Shown here: piece by piece, positions 17,701-27,335 of the stretch
How the letters are laid out: the number at the start of each line of letters is the position of its first letter
Numbering within the stretch: the first letter of the stretch is position 1
Assembly (NCBI GenBank): GCA_020631405.1
Contig: JAHDHH010000024.1
Span: forward strand, 1-55,724
DNA from: Saprospiraceae bacterium
Lineage (GTDB): Bacteria > Bacteroidota > Bacteroidia > Chitinophagales > Saprospiraceae
Reading direction: 5' to 3'
Length of the DNA stretch: 55,724 nt
The notes under the pieces: model-generated
Database searches by the model: none
Told to the model about the DNA's origin: nothing
Seen by the model: only the letters and a program-made list of their open reading frames with translations
Program-made: the position numbers and the translations under genes

Positions 17701-19651
17701 CAAGCCCGAAAAGGCATGGGTAGAGACGGTAATACCTCACTTATATTGTAATGATGAGGACTATGGGAAGGTCTATATAAACGCAGCTACAAAAGATTAT
17801 GAAAACATTGAGGGCATTATCACAATAAAAAGACAATCAGATGATCAAAGAATAACTGGAAATTATACGCTTAATGCAAAGACTCAAGAGTTCAATGGAT
17901 TATTGGAAGTAGATAACCTCAACCTTTCACTCTTTGAGTATATCATTGCTGAAGGGACATCAGGAACCAAGGGTACGCTGGACCTAGTGGCTACTATAGA
18001 CGGGAAGCTGAACGATTTCAGACTTGAGGGAGAAGCAATGCTTTATAATGGTCAATCGAGAATAGACTATATCGGTAACGTCATTAACTTTCATGAGCAG
18101 AAATTGAGAGTGACAAACAGCTTGGTTGATTTGACAGGAGTCACACTTACGGATATGTATGGCAACTCAGCTATCATAACTGGAGGCCTCAAGCATACTA
18201 TGTTGAAGAACTTTGCAGCTGATGCTTCTATCAGGTCTGAGCGGTTCGTTGGTCTTAATACCACAAAAGCTGATAACCCGACATACTATGGCTTCGCAAT
18301 GGGTGAGCTTTTAGTAGGATTTGATGGTCCTTTCTCAGCTATTGATATCGACGTAGAAGCAACAACGGGAGAAACAACAGTGCTCAATATCCCTGTGGAG
18401 AATTCTGCATCAGGGTATGAAGAGTCCTTTATCACATTTATTGAAAAAGAGGAACTTATCAAATCATTGACAGATACCATCCGAGTAGAAGGTAATCAGC
18501 TACTCTCTGGGGCCAATGTCGAAATGAATATTACTATTACCCCAGACGCAGAGATAAATATCATATTTGATGAGAAACTCAATGATAGAATCAAAGGAAG
18601 AGGTAGGGGAGATATCCAGGTCATCTCTACAAGGACAGGAGATTTCAACATCTATGGTAATTACGAAATAGAGCAAGGAGAATATTTGTTTACAGCTTGG
18701 GGATTTGTGGCCAAGCCCTTTGTCGTCGAAAGAGGAGGCTTAATTACATGGTCTGGTGATCCGTTCAATGCTAATCTGAATATTGAGGCCTACTACGATG
18801 GTGTGAGGGCACCTTTATTTACCTTTATCCAAGAGTACTTGGTAGAAGGAACAGAACTCTATGATAATGCAAAATCTTATAGAACCGACGTTCAATTGAA
18901 GATGCTACTACAAGGTACTTTGTACAATCCTTCTGTAGGATTCGATTTTAACTTTCCAGATTTGAACGCTGATTTTCAATCTTTTGTAGGTACTAAATTG
19001 AATGCACTTCGTCAGAATGAAGCTGAACTTAATGATCAAGTTGCCGCATTACTGATCTTCCAGAGTTTCATACCAAGTAACAATGCCCTTGGCTCTTCGT
19101 TCTTAAATGGAAACAATCTTGTCTACAGTGGTATCAACACCTTAAGTGAGTTTCTGTCAAGCCAAATATCCTTTCAGTTATCCTCACTACTTGAACAAGC
19201 ACTTGTAGAGAATGGATTCTTGTCAAGTATAGATTTTGAATTAGCTCTTGCTAATAATTCAAGTATAGCGCAGGGTCAATTTTTGAGTCAGGGAATCATT
19301 CCGAGTGAGGTAGAAGTCCATCTGAAGCCTAGATTTAATAACGACAGGTGGGGACTAGATATAGGGACAGGATACGTTCGTCAGAACCAACTCTTCAATG
19401 CACCAGAGTATTATAGAAATGACTTCGTGGTAGAATACTATATTACAAAGGACAAAAGATTTAAACTCAGAGTCTATAGCAAGTCTGATTATGACTTAGT
19501 AGCAGGAGGTGGAATAGAGAGAGAATTAAGGTATGGTGCTGGTATCACTTACCGAAAAGAGTTCGGTAGTCTAATGGAAGTCAAAGAAGAACTCAATAAA
19601 GAGATACAAAAAGCTAAAAAGAAGGCAGAAAGAAATGATCGACTGCAATAG
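14756..19651 (+). CDS. Giant TamB/AsmA-like translocation and assembly module protein
   Basis: 1631 residues from a TTG start. No ATG occurs before the membrane segment, so the start is not a long-frame artefact. A single transmembrane helix at ~19-42 anchors the protein in the inner membrane. A very long beta-rich periplasmic part follows, with repetitive AsmA/TamB-type strands. The C-terminal ~350 residues match the TamB (DUF490) domain pattern: GRGRGDIQVISTRTGDFN, YEIEQGEYLFTAWG, LNIEAYYDGVRAPLF, LLQGTLYNPSVGFDFNFP, then the LLIFQSFIP region. Such proteins bridge inner and outer membranes for phospholipid transport or outer-membrane protein assembly. No TamA/BamA partner is adjacent. The tail is lysine-rich and charged (EIQKAKKKAERNDR). 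Confidence 0.87.
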   Translation: MTQQEQNHTQTKKNRTKLWFWVPFILFLLLIIFLLLATISAPFQTRLIKAFLNSTNANIEEQISIKDVSFHPVKGAVVNDLLILDYHQDTLLYASKCYSGLTDNLLTLWNRKLSLSDVRLEQANITIKTEYGNSESNLDVFLSNFSTQKVDDSNSDKSRQPITLDVNSIFGEAINLKVIDENKGSVLSGGLASVSIAVDNLNLEELEVKVSTVRIDAPKFSRVVSETAGGQVISSSEPNPTKASTKDTTSLKLSIADFELTSGEFSNMDDTAPKLDHTFKQINYSDIDVSNIAIRFKDFDTDLAETFSFDDFVLSGDITADNKSYEMSCPQVFLNSEEASVQELSIKTGNTTTTQSLELSYDDFSDFQRFKDDVFMNVSFNNSRVDFADVVYFLPNLSSTPLIRKNYNRIMSVDGVIKGRVNNFSSKTMTIKIGEEIDFAGSVRVKDITDPGKTFLSINVDKLNTSVQQLKSVIPLFNPPDNFYKLQDIKFDGSFSGFIYDFVAKGTLESVLGTAILDTRLDLKLGREQALYSGQVDLIDFNLRTWTDNPQFGYLSAKSEVKNGKGLLLNYLYADLEASISQFDFREYSYSNINLNGQFDENQFVGDFSIEDDNIDFKFDGKLNIDDGLITTDLRAYADKLDLKQLNLSKEELILQGSFDLSLSGSELADINGFADVDNLTMFYKGQVYDFDSIYVKSDLESNGNRNFKMRSSLVDVDILGKFNPENIPYHFTKSFRDSHPLWWESSGMSMPAKQVNTNEDFDFIISVEDSKFFAEFVDLKCLEVKNLLATGEVNTTKDLWYLDSQIGSLNCDGLAFYDVDYSLSYLNGMGKTRLFIDNWKSNERRFKALTLDGNINKDSLSLNLNTSDLIDSVGQIAFTLEGIPVDSMIQLHIESEVWQMLGQDWTFSKDNKVLLSKDAIEVADFVFTDGNRVINVTDIERQGVKCTLEAFDLALMNDHINYPNIYFSGKGTISALIDNVFKPEKAWVETVIPHLYCNDEDYGKVYINAATKDYENIEGIITIKRQSDDQRITGNYTLNAKTQEFNGLLEVDNLNLSLFEYIIAEGTSGTKGTLDLVATIDGKLNDFRLEGEAMLYNGQSRIDYIGNVINFHEQKLRVTNSLVDLTGVTLTDMYGNSAIITGGLKHTMLKNFAADASIRSERFVGLNTTKADNPTYYGFAMGELLVGFDGPFSAIDIDVEATTGETTVLNIPVENSASGYEESFITFIEKEELIKSLTDTIRVEGNQLLSGANVEMNITITPDAEINIIFDEKLNDRIKGRGRGDIQVISTRTGDFNIYGNYEIEQGEYLFTAWGFVAKPFVVERGGLITWSGDPFNANLNIEAYYDGVRAPLFTFIQEYLVEGTELYDNAKSYRTDVQLKMLLQGTLYNPSVGFDFNFPDLNADFQSFVGTKLNALRQNEAELNDQVAALLIFQSFIPSNNALGSSFLNGNNLVYSGINTLSEFLSSQISFQLSSLLEQALVENGFLSSIDFELALANNSSIAQGQFLSQGIIPSEVEVHLKPRFNNDRWGLDIGTGYVRQNQLFNAPEYYRNDFVVEYYITKDKRFKLRVYSKSDYDLVAGGGIERELRYGAGITYRKEFGSLMEVKEELNKEIQKAKKKAERNDRLQ

Positions 19652-19780
19652 CACATCTAGCTAATAGGCATAGACATTACAGTCAGTAGCCAGTTTTGTC
19701 CCTAAAACATTACAGTTGAAAGTCAAAGACTGACAGTTAGTCGGTAATATTTCACAACTCAATGGAAACTTAGAAAACAA

Positions 19781-19813
19781 TTTGAGTTTCTTGATGTTCG
19801 TTCAGTATCTTTG
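19781..19813 (+). promoter_or_regulatory. Promoter TTTG-N21-TATCTTTG for the efflux operon
   Basis: TTTG at 19781-19784 and TATCTTTG at 19806-19813 are separated by 21 bases, matching both Bacteroidota promoter elements. It lies inside the longest open frame of the TetR gene and so moves that gene's start downstream. Confidence 0.65.
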
Positions 19814-19832
19814 CCACATAAAGTCATACTAT

Positions 19833-20447
19833 TTGTCAAACCTCAACCAAATATTAACTACAGCTAAGAGCCTCTTTGAGCGATATGGAATCAAGAGTGT
19901 TAGTATGGATGATATTGCTAAGTCATTGAGCATATCCAAGAAGACTCTCTATCAATATGTTTCAGGTAAGACCGAGTTAGCTGAGTTAGTTGTCAAAGAT
20001 TCGATTGAGAAGGAAAAGAAAGATATTTTAGAAATTACGCATTCTGCAGATAATGCTATCGAAGAAATGCGAAGGATAGCGAGGTATGTCTTGAGATTTA
20101 TTAGTGAACTTAATCCTAGCCTTATCTATGACCTCAAAAAGTTTTATCCAAGTGCATGGCAGCTCATTGAGGACAATCACTTTACATTCATTAAAAAGAC
20201 AATTACAGAGAATATAGATAGAGGCCAACAAGAAGACCTTTACAGAAGAGAGCTAAATACAGCGATTGTTGCAGATCTCTACATGTCTAGTTCTAAGCAT
20301 TTTATTATAGAAAGTATGTTTACTCTGGACCACGATCCAGCAGAAGTATATACAGAGATGGTCCTTTATCATTTGCATGGTATTATGAGCAGTGATGGAG
20401 TCCAATTATTTAATCAAAATAAAACCCAAACCTATGATCAGGTTTAG
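19833..20447 (+). CDS. TetR/AcrR-family transcriptional regulator of the efflux operon
   Basis: 204 residues from a TTG at 19833. The open frame extends upstream to 19782, but the promoter's -7 box ends at 19813, so an upstream start would precede transcription. The N-terminal helix-turn-helix is typical: ILTTAKSLFERYGIKSVSMD, then IAKSLSISKKTLYQYVSGK. The C-terminal ligand-binding helices are unassigned. The gene is first in a tetR-tolC-mfp-rnd operon, and tolC overlaps its end by 14 bases. Control of the pump by its own promoter-proximal regulator is therefore likely. The inducer is unknown. Confidence 0.88.
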   Translation: MSNLNQILTTAKSLFERYGIKSVSMDDIAKSLSISKKTLYQYVSGKTELAELVVKDSIEKEKKDILEITHSADNAIEEMRRIARYVLRFISELNPSLIYDLKKFYPSAWQLIEDNHFTFIKKTITENIDRGQQEDLYRRELNTAIVADLYMSSSKHFIIESMFTLDHDPAEVYTEMVLYHLHGIMSSDGVQLFNQNKTQTYDQV

Positions 20448-21813
20448 TGTATTGTTAGTTGCAATATTGCTAGCATTCAATGTCTCAGGTCAAAGAAGTC
20501 TGACACTTGAGCAAGCTATTCAACTTGGTATCCAAGAGAATAAAGCATTTGACCTCAAGCAATTAGATGTGGCCATTGCTGAGACTCAGATTAATGAGCT
20601 TAAGGCTACCGGCTTACCTCAAGTTACAGGTGGTGTTGGTTACCAATACTACTTTGCAGTGCCCCAACAGCCAATTGAAGATTTTATAAGTCCAACTATC
20701 TACGGCATATTGGGTGCAACAGATAATTTGCCTCCTGGATTTCAAGTGCCAGAACCCACAGTACAAAACCTATCCTTCTTCCAGCCACACAATCTCTCAG
20801 TAAGTATTGATGCGAGTTGGTTGGTGTTTGATGGTTCTTATTTAGTAGGGTTAGAAGCAGCTAAATTGTATAGAAAAGTAGCAAGTCACAGTATTCAAGT
20901 CTCTGAACAAGAAGTGAAAAACAATGTGACCAAGGCATATCTTAATGTACTATTGACTGACATCAATAGTAAGACTCTTGCAGACAATATTGCCAGTCTA
21001 GAGAAAATCAGATACGAGACTCAAGCTATCTATAATGAGGGGTTCGTGGAACAACTCGATGTAGACAGACTCGATCTTTCTTTGATGAATCTTAGAACAG
21101 AATTTGAGAAACTGACAAATGTGGCAGCGATCGCAATGAATGTGCTCAAACTGCAGATTGGTATAGATGTCGGAGATAGTATAGTACTTACGGAAGATAT
21201 TGAAACCTTGGTCAATACCATCAAACTTGAATCTATTGATCTTGAAGAGCAATTAAACCTTGAGAATCTAGCTGAATACCAACAAATCGAATACGGTATA
21301 CAGCTACAAGAACTCAATAACAAACAGCTTCAGAAATCTAAACTACCGAGTGTATCTACCTTCTTATCGGCGTCAGAAACCTTGCAAAGAGAAAATCTAT
21401 TTGATAGCAATCAAGCTGGATGGCTTCCATCAGTAGTAGCAGGGGTCAATGTCAGTGTGCCGATTTATGATGGCAATAGACGAAAGTCGCAATCTCAAAA
21501 AGTAGAGCTAGAAATTGAAAAAATCCAGGTCCAAAAAGAGCAATATATGGATGCGAAGGAAATGGAAGTGGCTAATGCCAAATTGCAATTTCTTAATGCG
21601 AGGAAGACTCTCGAAAATACCGAAGCGATACTTGAGATTACAAGAAAAATCTATGATAAGACATTGATAAAATACAAAGAAGGTGTTGGCTCAAGTGTAG
21701 AAGTAACACAAGCGGAAAGTGATGTATTCAATGCACAATCCCAATACATCAATGCAATATACACAGTTGTCAATGCAAAAACAGACCTAGATATAGCACT
21801 AGGCACATTATAA
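20434..21813 (+). CDS. TolC-family outer-membrane efflux channel
   Basis: 459 residues from the ATG at 20434, where a signal peptide MIRFSVLLVAILLAFNVSGQ begins cleanly. Earlier in-frame starts would place hydrophilic residues before it. The mature part has the duplicated TolC coiled-coil/barrel pattern: LTLEQAIQLGIQEN, the first helical hairpin with KNNVTKAYLNVLLTDINSK, and VDRLDLSLMNLRTEF. The second repeat has VPIYDGNRRKSQSQKVELE and KEGVGSSVEVTQAESDVFNA. It provides the outer-membrane duct for the adjacent RND pump. It lies between the regulator and the membrane-fusion gene with only short gaps. Confidence 0.9.
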   Translation: MIRFSVLLVAILLAFNVSGQRSLTLEQAIQLGIQENKAFDLKQLDVAIAETQINELKATGLPQVTGGVGYQYYFAVPQQPIEDFISPTIYGILGATDNLPPGFQVPEPTVQNLSFFQPHNLSVSIDASWLVFDGSYLVGLEAAKLYRKVASHSIQVSEQEVKNNVTKAYLNVLLTDINSKTLADNIASLEKIRYETQAIYNEGFVEQLDVDRLDLSLMNLRTEFEKLTNVAAIAMNVLKLQIGIDVGDSIVLTEDIETLVNTIKLESIDLEEQLNLENLAEYQQIEYGIQLQELNNKQLQKSKLPSVSTFLSASETLQRENLFDSNQAGWLPSVVAGVNVSVPIYDGNRRKSQSQKVELEIEKIQVQKEQYMDAKEMEVANAKLQFLNARKTLENTEAILEITRKIYDKTLIKYKEGVGSSVEVTQAESDVFNAQSQYINAIYTVVNAKTDLDIALGTL

Positions 21814-21849
21814 TCAAACAATACATTCTTACTCCAATACATTTTCAAG

Positions 21850-23016
21850 ATGAAACAAATATTCTTACTCTTATTATCAATAGTTATCCTGAGTTGTGGA
21901 TCTGACGATACTGGTGCCTCAAGTGAGGTAGATTTGACTAACGTAGAAGCTATAAAGTCAGCTCTTAAAGACAAGAGAACTGAAGCAAGTAAACTCAAGT
22001 TAGAAATTGATGACTTAGTAAAACAACTAGCTAAAGTAGATCCTACAAGTATTAAAGAGAAGCCACAAGTAGAAGTGAAGCCAATAGCTCCCGCAACATT
22101 CGAAAGTTTTTCTACTTTTCAAGCAAATGTGGTGGCTGATGAAACTGCAACAGCTACTAGTCAAACAGGTGGGATTATCACCTCTCTGAATGTCGAAGAG
22201 GGAGACTACGTCAAAAAAGGTCAGTTAATAGCCACAGTTAATATGGAGACTATGGAGAAGCAAAGGGTAGAGCTAGAAACTACTCTAAGTCTTGCAACTA
22301 CAGTGTTTGAAAGACAACAACGACTATGGAAGCAAAACATAGGATCGGAGCTACAATACCTAGAAGCAAAGAATAATAAGGAAAGATTGGAAAAATCACT
22401 TCAAACAATGGGCAGTCAAATCAATTTGAAGAATGTGTACTCTCCAATCAATGGTGTCGTAGATATGATCATGCTTAAGCAAGGTGAATTGTCAAGCCCA
22501 GGTATACCAATAGTGAAAATCATGAATACAGGTAAGCTGAAAATTGCTGCTGATCTCCCAGATAGCTATTTGTCAAGTATTAAAAGAGGCCAGACCGTTG
22601 AAGTCTATTTTCCAGCCTTGGACTTGAATACGTCAAAAACAATTACTGAACTAGGTAGACAAATTGACCCAACTAACAGAACCTTCCTTGTCGGGATGAA
22701 TACGGGTAGTATGGGAGGTAAAATAAAACCAAATCTACTTGCTGAAGTAAAGGTTAAAGATCAGGTCCTGGAGGATGTGATTATGGTACCAGTCAATATC
22801 GTCCAGCAAGAAGTCAATGGTGATAACTATGTCTATGTAGTAGAAAATGGAGTAGCTAAGAAGAAGCTTATCATTACAGGAATCAGTAATGACGAATTCA
22901 TAGTAATAGAAGATGGTCTTCAGGCAAATGACCAAATTATTGTAAAAGGAGCTAATGGACTATCAAATGGGGACATGGTAAATGCCTCTGTAGCTCAATT
23001 AGAAACAGAAGGGTAA
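21850..23016 (+). CDS. RND efflux periplasmic adaptor (membrane fusion protein), lipoprotein
   Basis: 388 residues. The start MKQIFLLLLSIVILSCGS carries a lipobox (LSCG), so the mature protein is probably lipid-anchored. A coiled coil (VEAIKSALKDKRTEASKLKL) precedes the HlyD-type barrel-sandwich domain. The lipoyl half motifs are GIITSLNVEEGDYVKKGQLI and VYSPINGVVDMIMLKQGEL. The beta-barrel and membrane-proximal domains follow (VYFPALDLNTSKTITELG, VPVNIVQQEV). The adaptor links the inner-membrane RND transporter and TolC on either side of it in the operon. Confidence 0.9.
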   Translation: MKQIFLLLLSIVILSCGSDDTGASSEVDLTNVEAIKSALKDKRTEASKLKLEIDDLVKQLAKVDPTSIKEKPQVEVKPIAPATFESFSTFQANVVADETATATSQTGGIITSLNVEEGDYVKKGQLIATVNMETMEKQRVELETTLSLATTVFERQQRLWKQNIGSELQYLEAKNNKERLEKSLQTMGSQINLKNVYSPINGVVDMIMLKQGELSSPGIPIVKIMNTGKLKIAADLPDSYLSSIKRGQTVEVYFPALDLNTSKTITELGRQIDPTNRTFLVGMNTGSMGGKIKPNLLAEVKVKDQVLEDVIMVPVNIVQQEVNGDNYVYVVENGVAKKKLIITGISNDEFIVIEDGLQANDQIIVKGANGLSNGDMVNASVAQLETEG

Positions 23017-23052
23017 TCACCCTAACATTCATCAAATACAACTGATCAAACT

Positions 23053-26000
23053 ATGAATGCAATCAAAGAAACAATACGAAATCTAAGAGAGTTTAAGATC
23101 ACAACGCTGGCTGTAGATAATGCAACTAGTGTATTTATCTTGACTCTAATGATTATGTTATTTGGTGTACAATCCTATCAAAACATGCCAAAGGAGCAGT
23201 TTCCTGAAGCTTCCTTACCAACTGTATACATCAATACTCCATACTTTGGTAACTCAGCCGAAGAGATAGAGACTTTCGTCTCTAGACCTATTGAAGAAGA
23301 ACTAGAATCACAGACAGGACTCAAGTATGTGACAAGTACATCTGTACAAGATTACTCAGTGATTATTGCAGAGTTTCAAGCGGATATTGACATGAAGGAT
23401 GCAATAGATAAGGTCAAGGATGCAGTCGATCTTGCCAAGCCAGAACTGCCAAATGATCTAACTTCAGAGCCACAAGTGTTAGAAGTCAACTTTTCTGAGA
23501 TACCAATTGTCACTGTTAATATTTCTGGTGATTATGAGATAGATGTTTTGACTAATTATGCAGAACTGCTTAAAGACAGACTTGAAACACTAAGAGAGGT
23601 GCTCAAGGTAGATATGAAGGGAGACAGAGACAGAGAGGTAACAATAGATGTAGATGTCAATAAGATGCAAGCGGTTCAAGTTTCATTTACTGATATCGAA
23701 AATGCAATCAAGTCTGAAAACCTAACTATGTCTGGCGGAGAAATCATCACTAATGACTTCCGAAGAGCAGTAAGAATAGTTGGACAGTTTGATAATATGA
23801 CTGACTTGCAGAACATGATTGTAAAAAGTGAAAATCAACGTCCTGTTTATCTTAAAGATATCGCTGATGTGGCTTTTAGTTATCAGTCGAGAACGAGTTA
23901 TGCGAGGTCAGATGGTTTGCCTGTAGTTTCACTGGATATTATCAAGCGTAGGGGAGAAAACTTGCTCTCAGCAGCTGACAATATCAACGTCATGATAGAA
24001 GATGCCATTTCTGAGTTTCCGCCTGACTTGAAAGTCAGTAAGTTCAATGACCAATCTATTAGTACAAGAAACGAGGTGAATAATCTTGAAAATAGTATCA
24101 TTTCAGGAGTCATATTGGTTGTCCTAGTCTTATTGTTTTTCTTAGGTTTGAGAAATGCGATGTTTGTAGGATTGGCTATTCCTTTGAGTATGCTTATGGG
24201 TATCATGCTCTTGCACCTAGGTGGTGTAACTATGAATATTGTGGTATTATTCTCACTCATTCTGGCTCTTGGTCTCTTGGTAGACAATGGAATTGTGGTG
24301 GTAGAGAATATCTATCGTTATATGCAAAATGGATATTCCGCTAAGGAAGCAGCTAAGTATGGAGCTAGTGAAGTAGCAATGCCTATTATAGCATCAACTG
24401 CTACCACATTGGCAGCCTTCGTACCTCTAGCTTTCTGGCCAGGGATGATGGGTGAGTTCATGAAATATATGCCTATCACCTTAATAATTGTCCTAGCTTC
24501 TTCACTCTTTGTTGCCTTAGTGATCAACCCAGTGTTTACTTCAGTTTTCATGAAGGTAGATGAGAAGATTGAAGATGCAGCAGAAAGAAAGAGTAAAAGA
24601 AGAAACTTCTTGATTGGAATCATAGCTATGCTAGTCGTGGCAGGCTTAGCTCACTTAGGTAGTATTGATTGGTTTAGAAATATTCTTGTCATAGCAGCTA
24701 TTATCTCATTGATTAATTACTTCTTATTGAGACCGGCATCATTCTTTTTTCAGAATAGAGTGTTACCAGTCTTTGAAAGAGGGTATAATAAGTTCATTTC
24801 ATTTGCCCTTGGTGGTATGAAGCCAGCATTGTTTTTCATTGGGACATTCTTTATGTTGTTTGGTGCTATTTTCTTACTCGTAGCGAGTAGCCCAAAAGTT
24901 GAGTTTTTCTCAGAAGGGCAGCCACTTTATGTAAATGTATTTGTGGAGTTACCTATGGGTTCTGATATAGAAGCAACCAATGAGGTGATGAGAAATATCG
25001 AAGGAAAAATCATGGAAGTATTAGAGCCGGATATGGAAATCGTAGAGGCTGTACTGACACAGATTGGAGAGAATACTGCTGATCCAAGTGCCCCGCCAGA
25101 GCCTGGGGTGACACCTAACAAGGGAAGGATTACAATTAGTTTTGTCAAGACAGAAGATAGAGGAGGGAAGTCTACGGCCACTATCATGAAGAACATCAGA
25201 AGTAATGTCAAGGGCTATCCAGGAGTACAGGTATTCGTAGATAAGAATGCTGATGGACCTCCTGTAGGAAAGCCAATCAATATTGATCTCAGAGCTGAAG
25301 ACATAGACTCCCTATTGGTGATGTCTGACAGATTAATCAACTTTATCAACAAGCAAGAGATTGGTGGAATAGAAAAGATTAGGGCTGATGTCAAGATAGG
25401 TAAGCCAGAGTTATTGGTTAACATAGATAGAAATGCCGCAAGACGTTACGAACTTTCGACCTATAGTATAGCAGATGCCTTGAGGACTTCGATATTTGGG
25501 AAAGAGGTTTCTAAGTACAAGAAGGGTGATGATGAGTATCCTATTATGGTCAGACTCAAGGAGGATTCTAGAAATAGCGTAAGCCAACTGCTCAACCAAA
25601 AAATCACCTTCAGAAATCCTGCCAATGGTAGGATAGCACAGATACCTATCGCCTCAGTAACTGACATTGAATACACGTCTACTTATTCGTCAATCAAGCG
25701 AAAGGATGGGAAGCGAATGGTGTCATTGTCTTCCAATGTATTAGATGGGTATAATGCTAATGAAATAGTAGCACAACTCAAAGATGCGCTTGCTACCTAT
25801 GACTTCCCTGATGGATGTACTTATCAATTTACTGGTGAGCAGCAACAACAAGCAGAGGATACTGCATTCTTGCTCAATACATTTGTAGTTGCACTCTTCG
25901 TGATATTCTTAATCATAGTAGCACAGTTTAACTCTATCATGTCTCCATTCATTATTATTTTCTCAATCTTGTTCAGTACGATTGGAGTCTTCCTTGGGTA

Positions 26001-26526
26001 TACGATTACAGGAGAGAATATAGTCGTGATCTTCACAGGTATAGGGATTATATCGCTTGCAGGTATTGTAGTAAATAATGCCATTGTCCTCATAGACTAT
26101 GTCAACCTGTTGATTAATAACAAGATAGAGGATATGGGATACACCAGTATGACAGACATGAGTTTCGACGAAATCAAGCAATGTATCATAGAAGGTGGTG
26201 CAACGAGATTGAGACCGGTGTTACTAACTGCCTTGACCACAGTGCTTGGACTGATCCCACTAGCTATTGGCTTCAATTTCAATTTCTTCACTTTCATTTC
26301 AGAGCTAAATCCTAATTTCTTCCTTGGTGGAGACAACACAGCAATGTGGGGTCCAATGGCAAGGACAATCATGTATGGATTAGTATTCGCGACATTCTTG
26401 ACTCTGATCATGGTTCCAGTGATGTACTGGTTAGCATTCAGACTTAAGTATGCCATTAGCAGAATTGGGAAGAAGCAGGTAACACCAATCAAGGTGGATA
26501 CTTCTGAATACCTTGATGCTGAGTAG
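23053..26526 (+). CDS. RND-family efflux transporter, hydrophobe/amphiphile exporter type
   Basis: 1157 residues, about 100 longer than AcrB-type pumps. TM1 is near residues 25-45. TM2-6 follow around 340-500, with LGLLVDNGIVVVENIYRYMQ carrying the charged proton-relay region. Between TM6 and TM7 an insert holds two extra hydrophobic stretches (about 515-535 and 545-562). The second periplasmic loop and the second TM cluster (from QQQQAEDTAFLLNTFVVALF) are complete. Near the C-terminus a further insert (FISELNPNFFLGGDNTAMWG) precedes the last helices. It should export amphiphilic compounds using the proton gradient. The substrate is unknown. The gene ends the efflux operon. Confidence 0.9.
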   Translation: MNAIKETIRNLREFKITTLAVDNATSVFILTLMIMLFGVQSYQNMPKEQFPEASLPTVYINTPYFGNSAEEIETFVSRPIEEELESQTGLKYVTSTSVQDYSVIIAEFQADIDMKDAIDKVKDAVDLAKPELPNDLTSEPQVLEVNFSEIPIVTVNISGDYEIDVLTNYAELLKDRLETLREVLKVDMKGDRDREVTIDVDVNKMQAVQVSFTDIENAIKSENLTMSGGEIITNDFRRAVRIVGQFDNMTDLQNMIVKSENQRPVYLKDIADVAFSYQSRTSYARSDGLPVVSLDIIKRRGENLLSAADNINVMIEDAISEFPPDLKVSKFNDQSISTRNEVNNLENSIISGVILVVLVLLFFLGLRNAMFVGLAIPLSMLMGIMLLHLGGVTMNIVVLFSLILALGLLVDNGIVVVENIYRYMQNGYSAKEAAKYGASEVAMPIIASTATTLAAFVPLAFWPGMMGEFMKYMPITLIIVLASSLFVALVINPVFTSVFMKVDEKIEDAAERKSKRRNFLIGIIAMLVVAGLAHLGSIDWFRNILVIAAIISLINYFLLRPASFFFQNRVLPVFERGYNKFISFALGGMKPALFFIGTFFMLFGAIFLLVASSPKVEFFSEGQPLYVNVFVELPMGSDIEATNEVMRNIEGKIMEVLEPDMEIVEAVLTQIGENTADPSAPPEPGVTPNKGRITISFVKTEDRGGKSTATIMKNIRSNVKGYPGVQVFVDKNADGPPVGKPINIDLRAEDIDSLLVMSDRLINFINKQEIGGIEKIRADVKIGKPELLVNIDRNAARRYELSTYSIADALRTSIFGKEVSKYKKGDDEYPIMVRLKEDSRNSVSQLLNQKITFRNPANGRIAQIPIASVTDIEYTSTYSSIKRKDGKRMVSLSSNVLDGYNANEIVAQLKDALATYDFPDGCTYQFTGEQQQQAEDTAFLLNTFVVALFVIFLIIVAQFNSIMSPFIIIFSILFSTIGVFLGYTITGENIVVIFTGIGIISLAGIVVNNAIVLIDYVNLLINNKIEDMGYTSMTDMSFDEIKQCIIEGGATRLRPVLLTALTTVLGLIPLAIGFNFNFFTFISELNPNFFLGGDNTAMWGPMARTIMYGLVFATFLTLIMVPVMYWLAFRLKYAISRIGKKQVTPIKVDTSEYLDAE

Positions 26527-26637
26527 GACTGTTTATGGGATCAAACTTCTTATGAATGAACTTTATCAAATAAGTAGACTTTACTTGTAAAGAAGTTAGT
26601 CTAACAGAGATAAAACACTGAATAGAGAGAATATCAG

Positions 26638-27276
26638 ATGAAAGAGATACAAGACCTCAGAGAACAATATGGTAAAGGAGAGTTACTTGAGCAAGATTGC
26701 TCAGCAAACCCTATAGACCAATTTAGATTATGGTGGGAAGATGCCCTGTCATCTGACGAGCATGAAGCAAATGCTATGTGCCTAAGTACCATAGATGAAT
26801 ATGGGATGCCAAATAGTAGAATTGTGTTGCTCAAAGGTCTTTCGGATCAAGGTTTTACGTTTTATACCAATTATGACAGTAGGAAGGGTAGAGAACTCTC
26901 ATCTGGGAAGGCAGCAATCAACTTCTTGTGGAAGTCACTAGAACGTCAGGTCAGAGTCCAAGGGTCAGTGTCTAAGATTAGTAAAGACCTGTCAGAGGCG
27001 TACTTCCATTCGAGACCAAGAGAGAGTCAAATATCAGCCTATGCTTCGCCTCAATCGAAGGCTGTGGAATCTAAAGCCCAAATCAGAGCCATCAGAGCTA
27101 GTATTGCTGAGCAATTCAAAGACTTAGAACAGATACCTCTTCCAGATAATTGGGGAGGTTATATACTCAGGCCTAGTAAGATAGAGTTTTGGCAAGGGAG
27201 GCCAGACAGATTCCATGATAGGATAGAGTACTATCAAGTTGAAGGTGGATGGAAGACTAGGAGGTTGGCACCTTAG
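26638..27276 (+). CDS. pdxH: Pyridoxamine 5'-phosphate oxidase
   Basis: 212 residues, the normal length. The FMN enzyme oxidises pyridoxine/pyridoxamine 5'-phosphate to PLP. The family landmarks are DPIDQF-like PIDQFRLWWEDAL, SRIVLLKGLSDQGFTFYTNY (FMN binding), FLWKSLERQVRVQGSVSKI, SQISAYASPQS, and the closing WQGRPDRFHDR with RRLAP. It follows the RND gene after 111 bases with a small hairpin between them, so it may or may not share that transcript. Several PLP enzymes in the window depend on its product. Confidence 0.95.
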   Translation: MKEIQDLREQYGKGELLEQDCSANPIDQFRLWWEDALSSDEHEANAMCLSTIDEYGMPNSRIVLLKGLSDQGFTFYTNYDSRKGRELSSGKAAINFLWKSLERQVRVQGSVSKISKDLSEAYFHSRPRESQISAYASPQSKAVESKAQIRAIRASIAEQFKDLEQIPLPDNWGGYILRPSKIEFWQGRPDRFHDRIEYYQVEGGWKTRRLAP

Positions 27277-27335
27277 TCTATATTACAGAGTATGTATTGT
27301 GGTACTTAAACAGAATGGTAGTCTCGATGCACTGA

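Noticed and set aside
26579-26592. CTTTAC/GTAAAG hairpin between the RND gene and pdxH as a terminator
   Set aside because: The stem is only 6 bp with a 2-base loop and no T-run follows on either strand.
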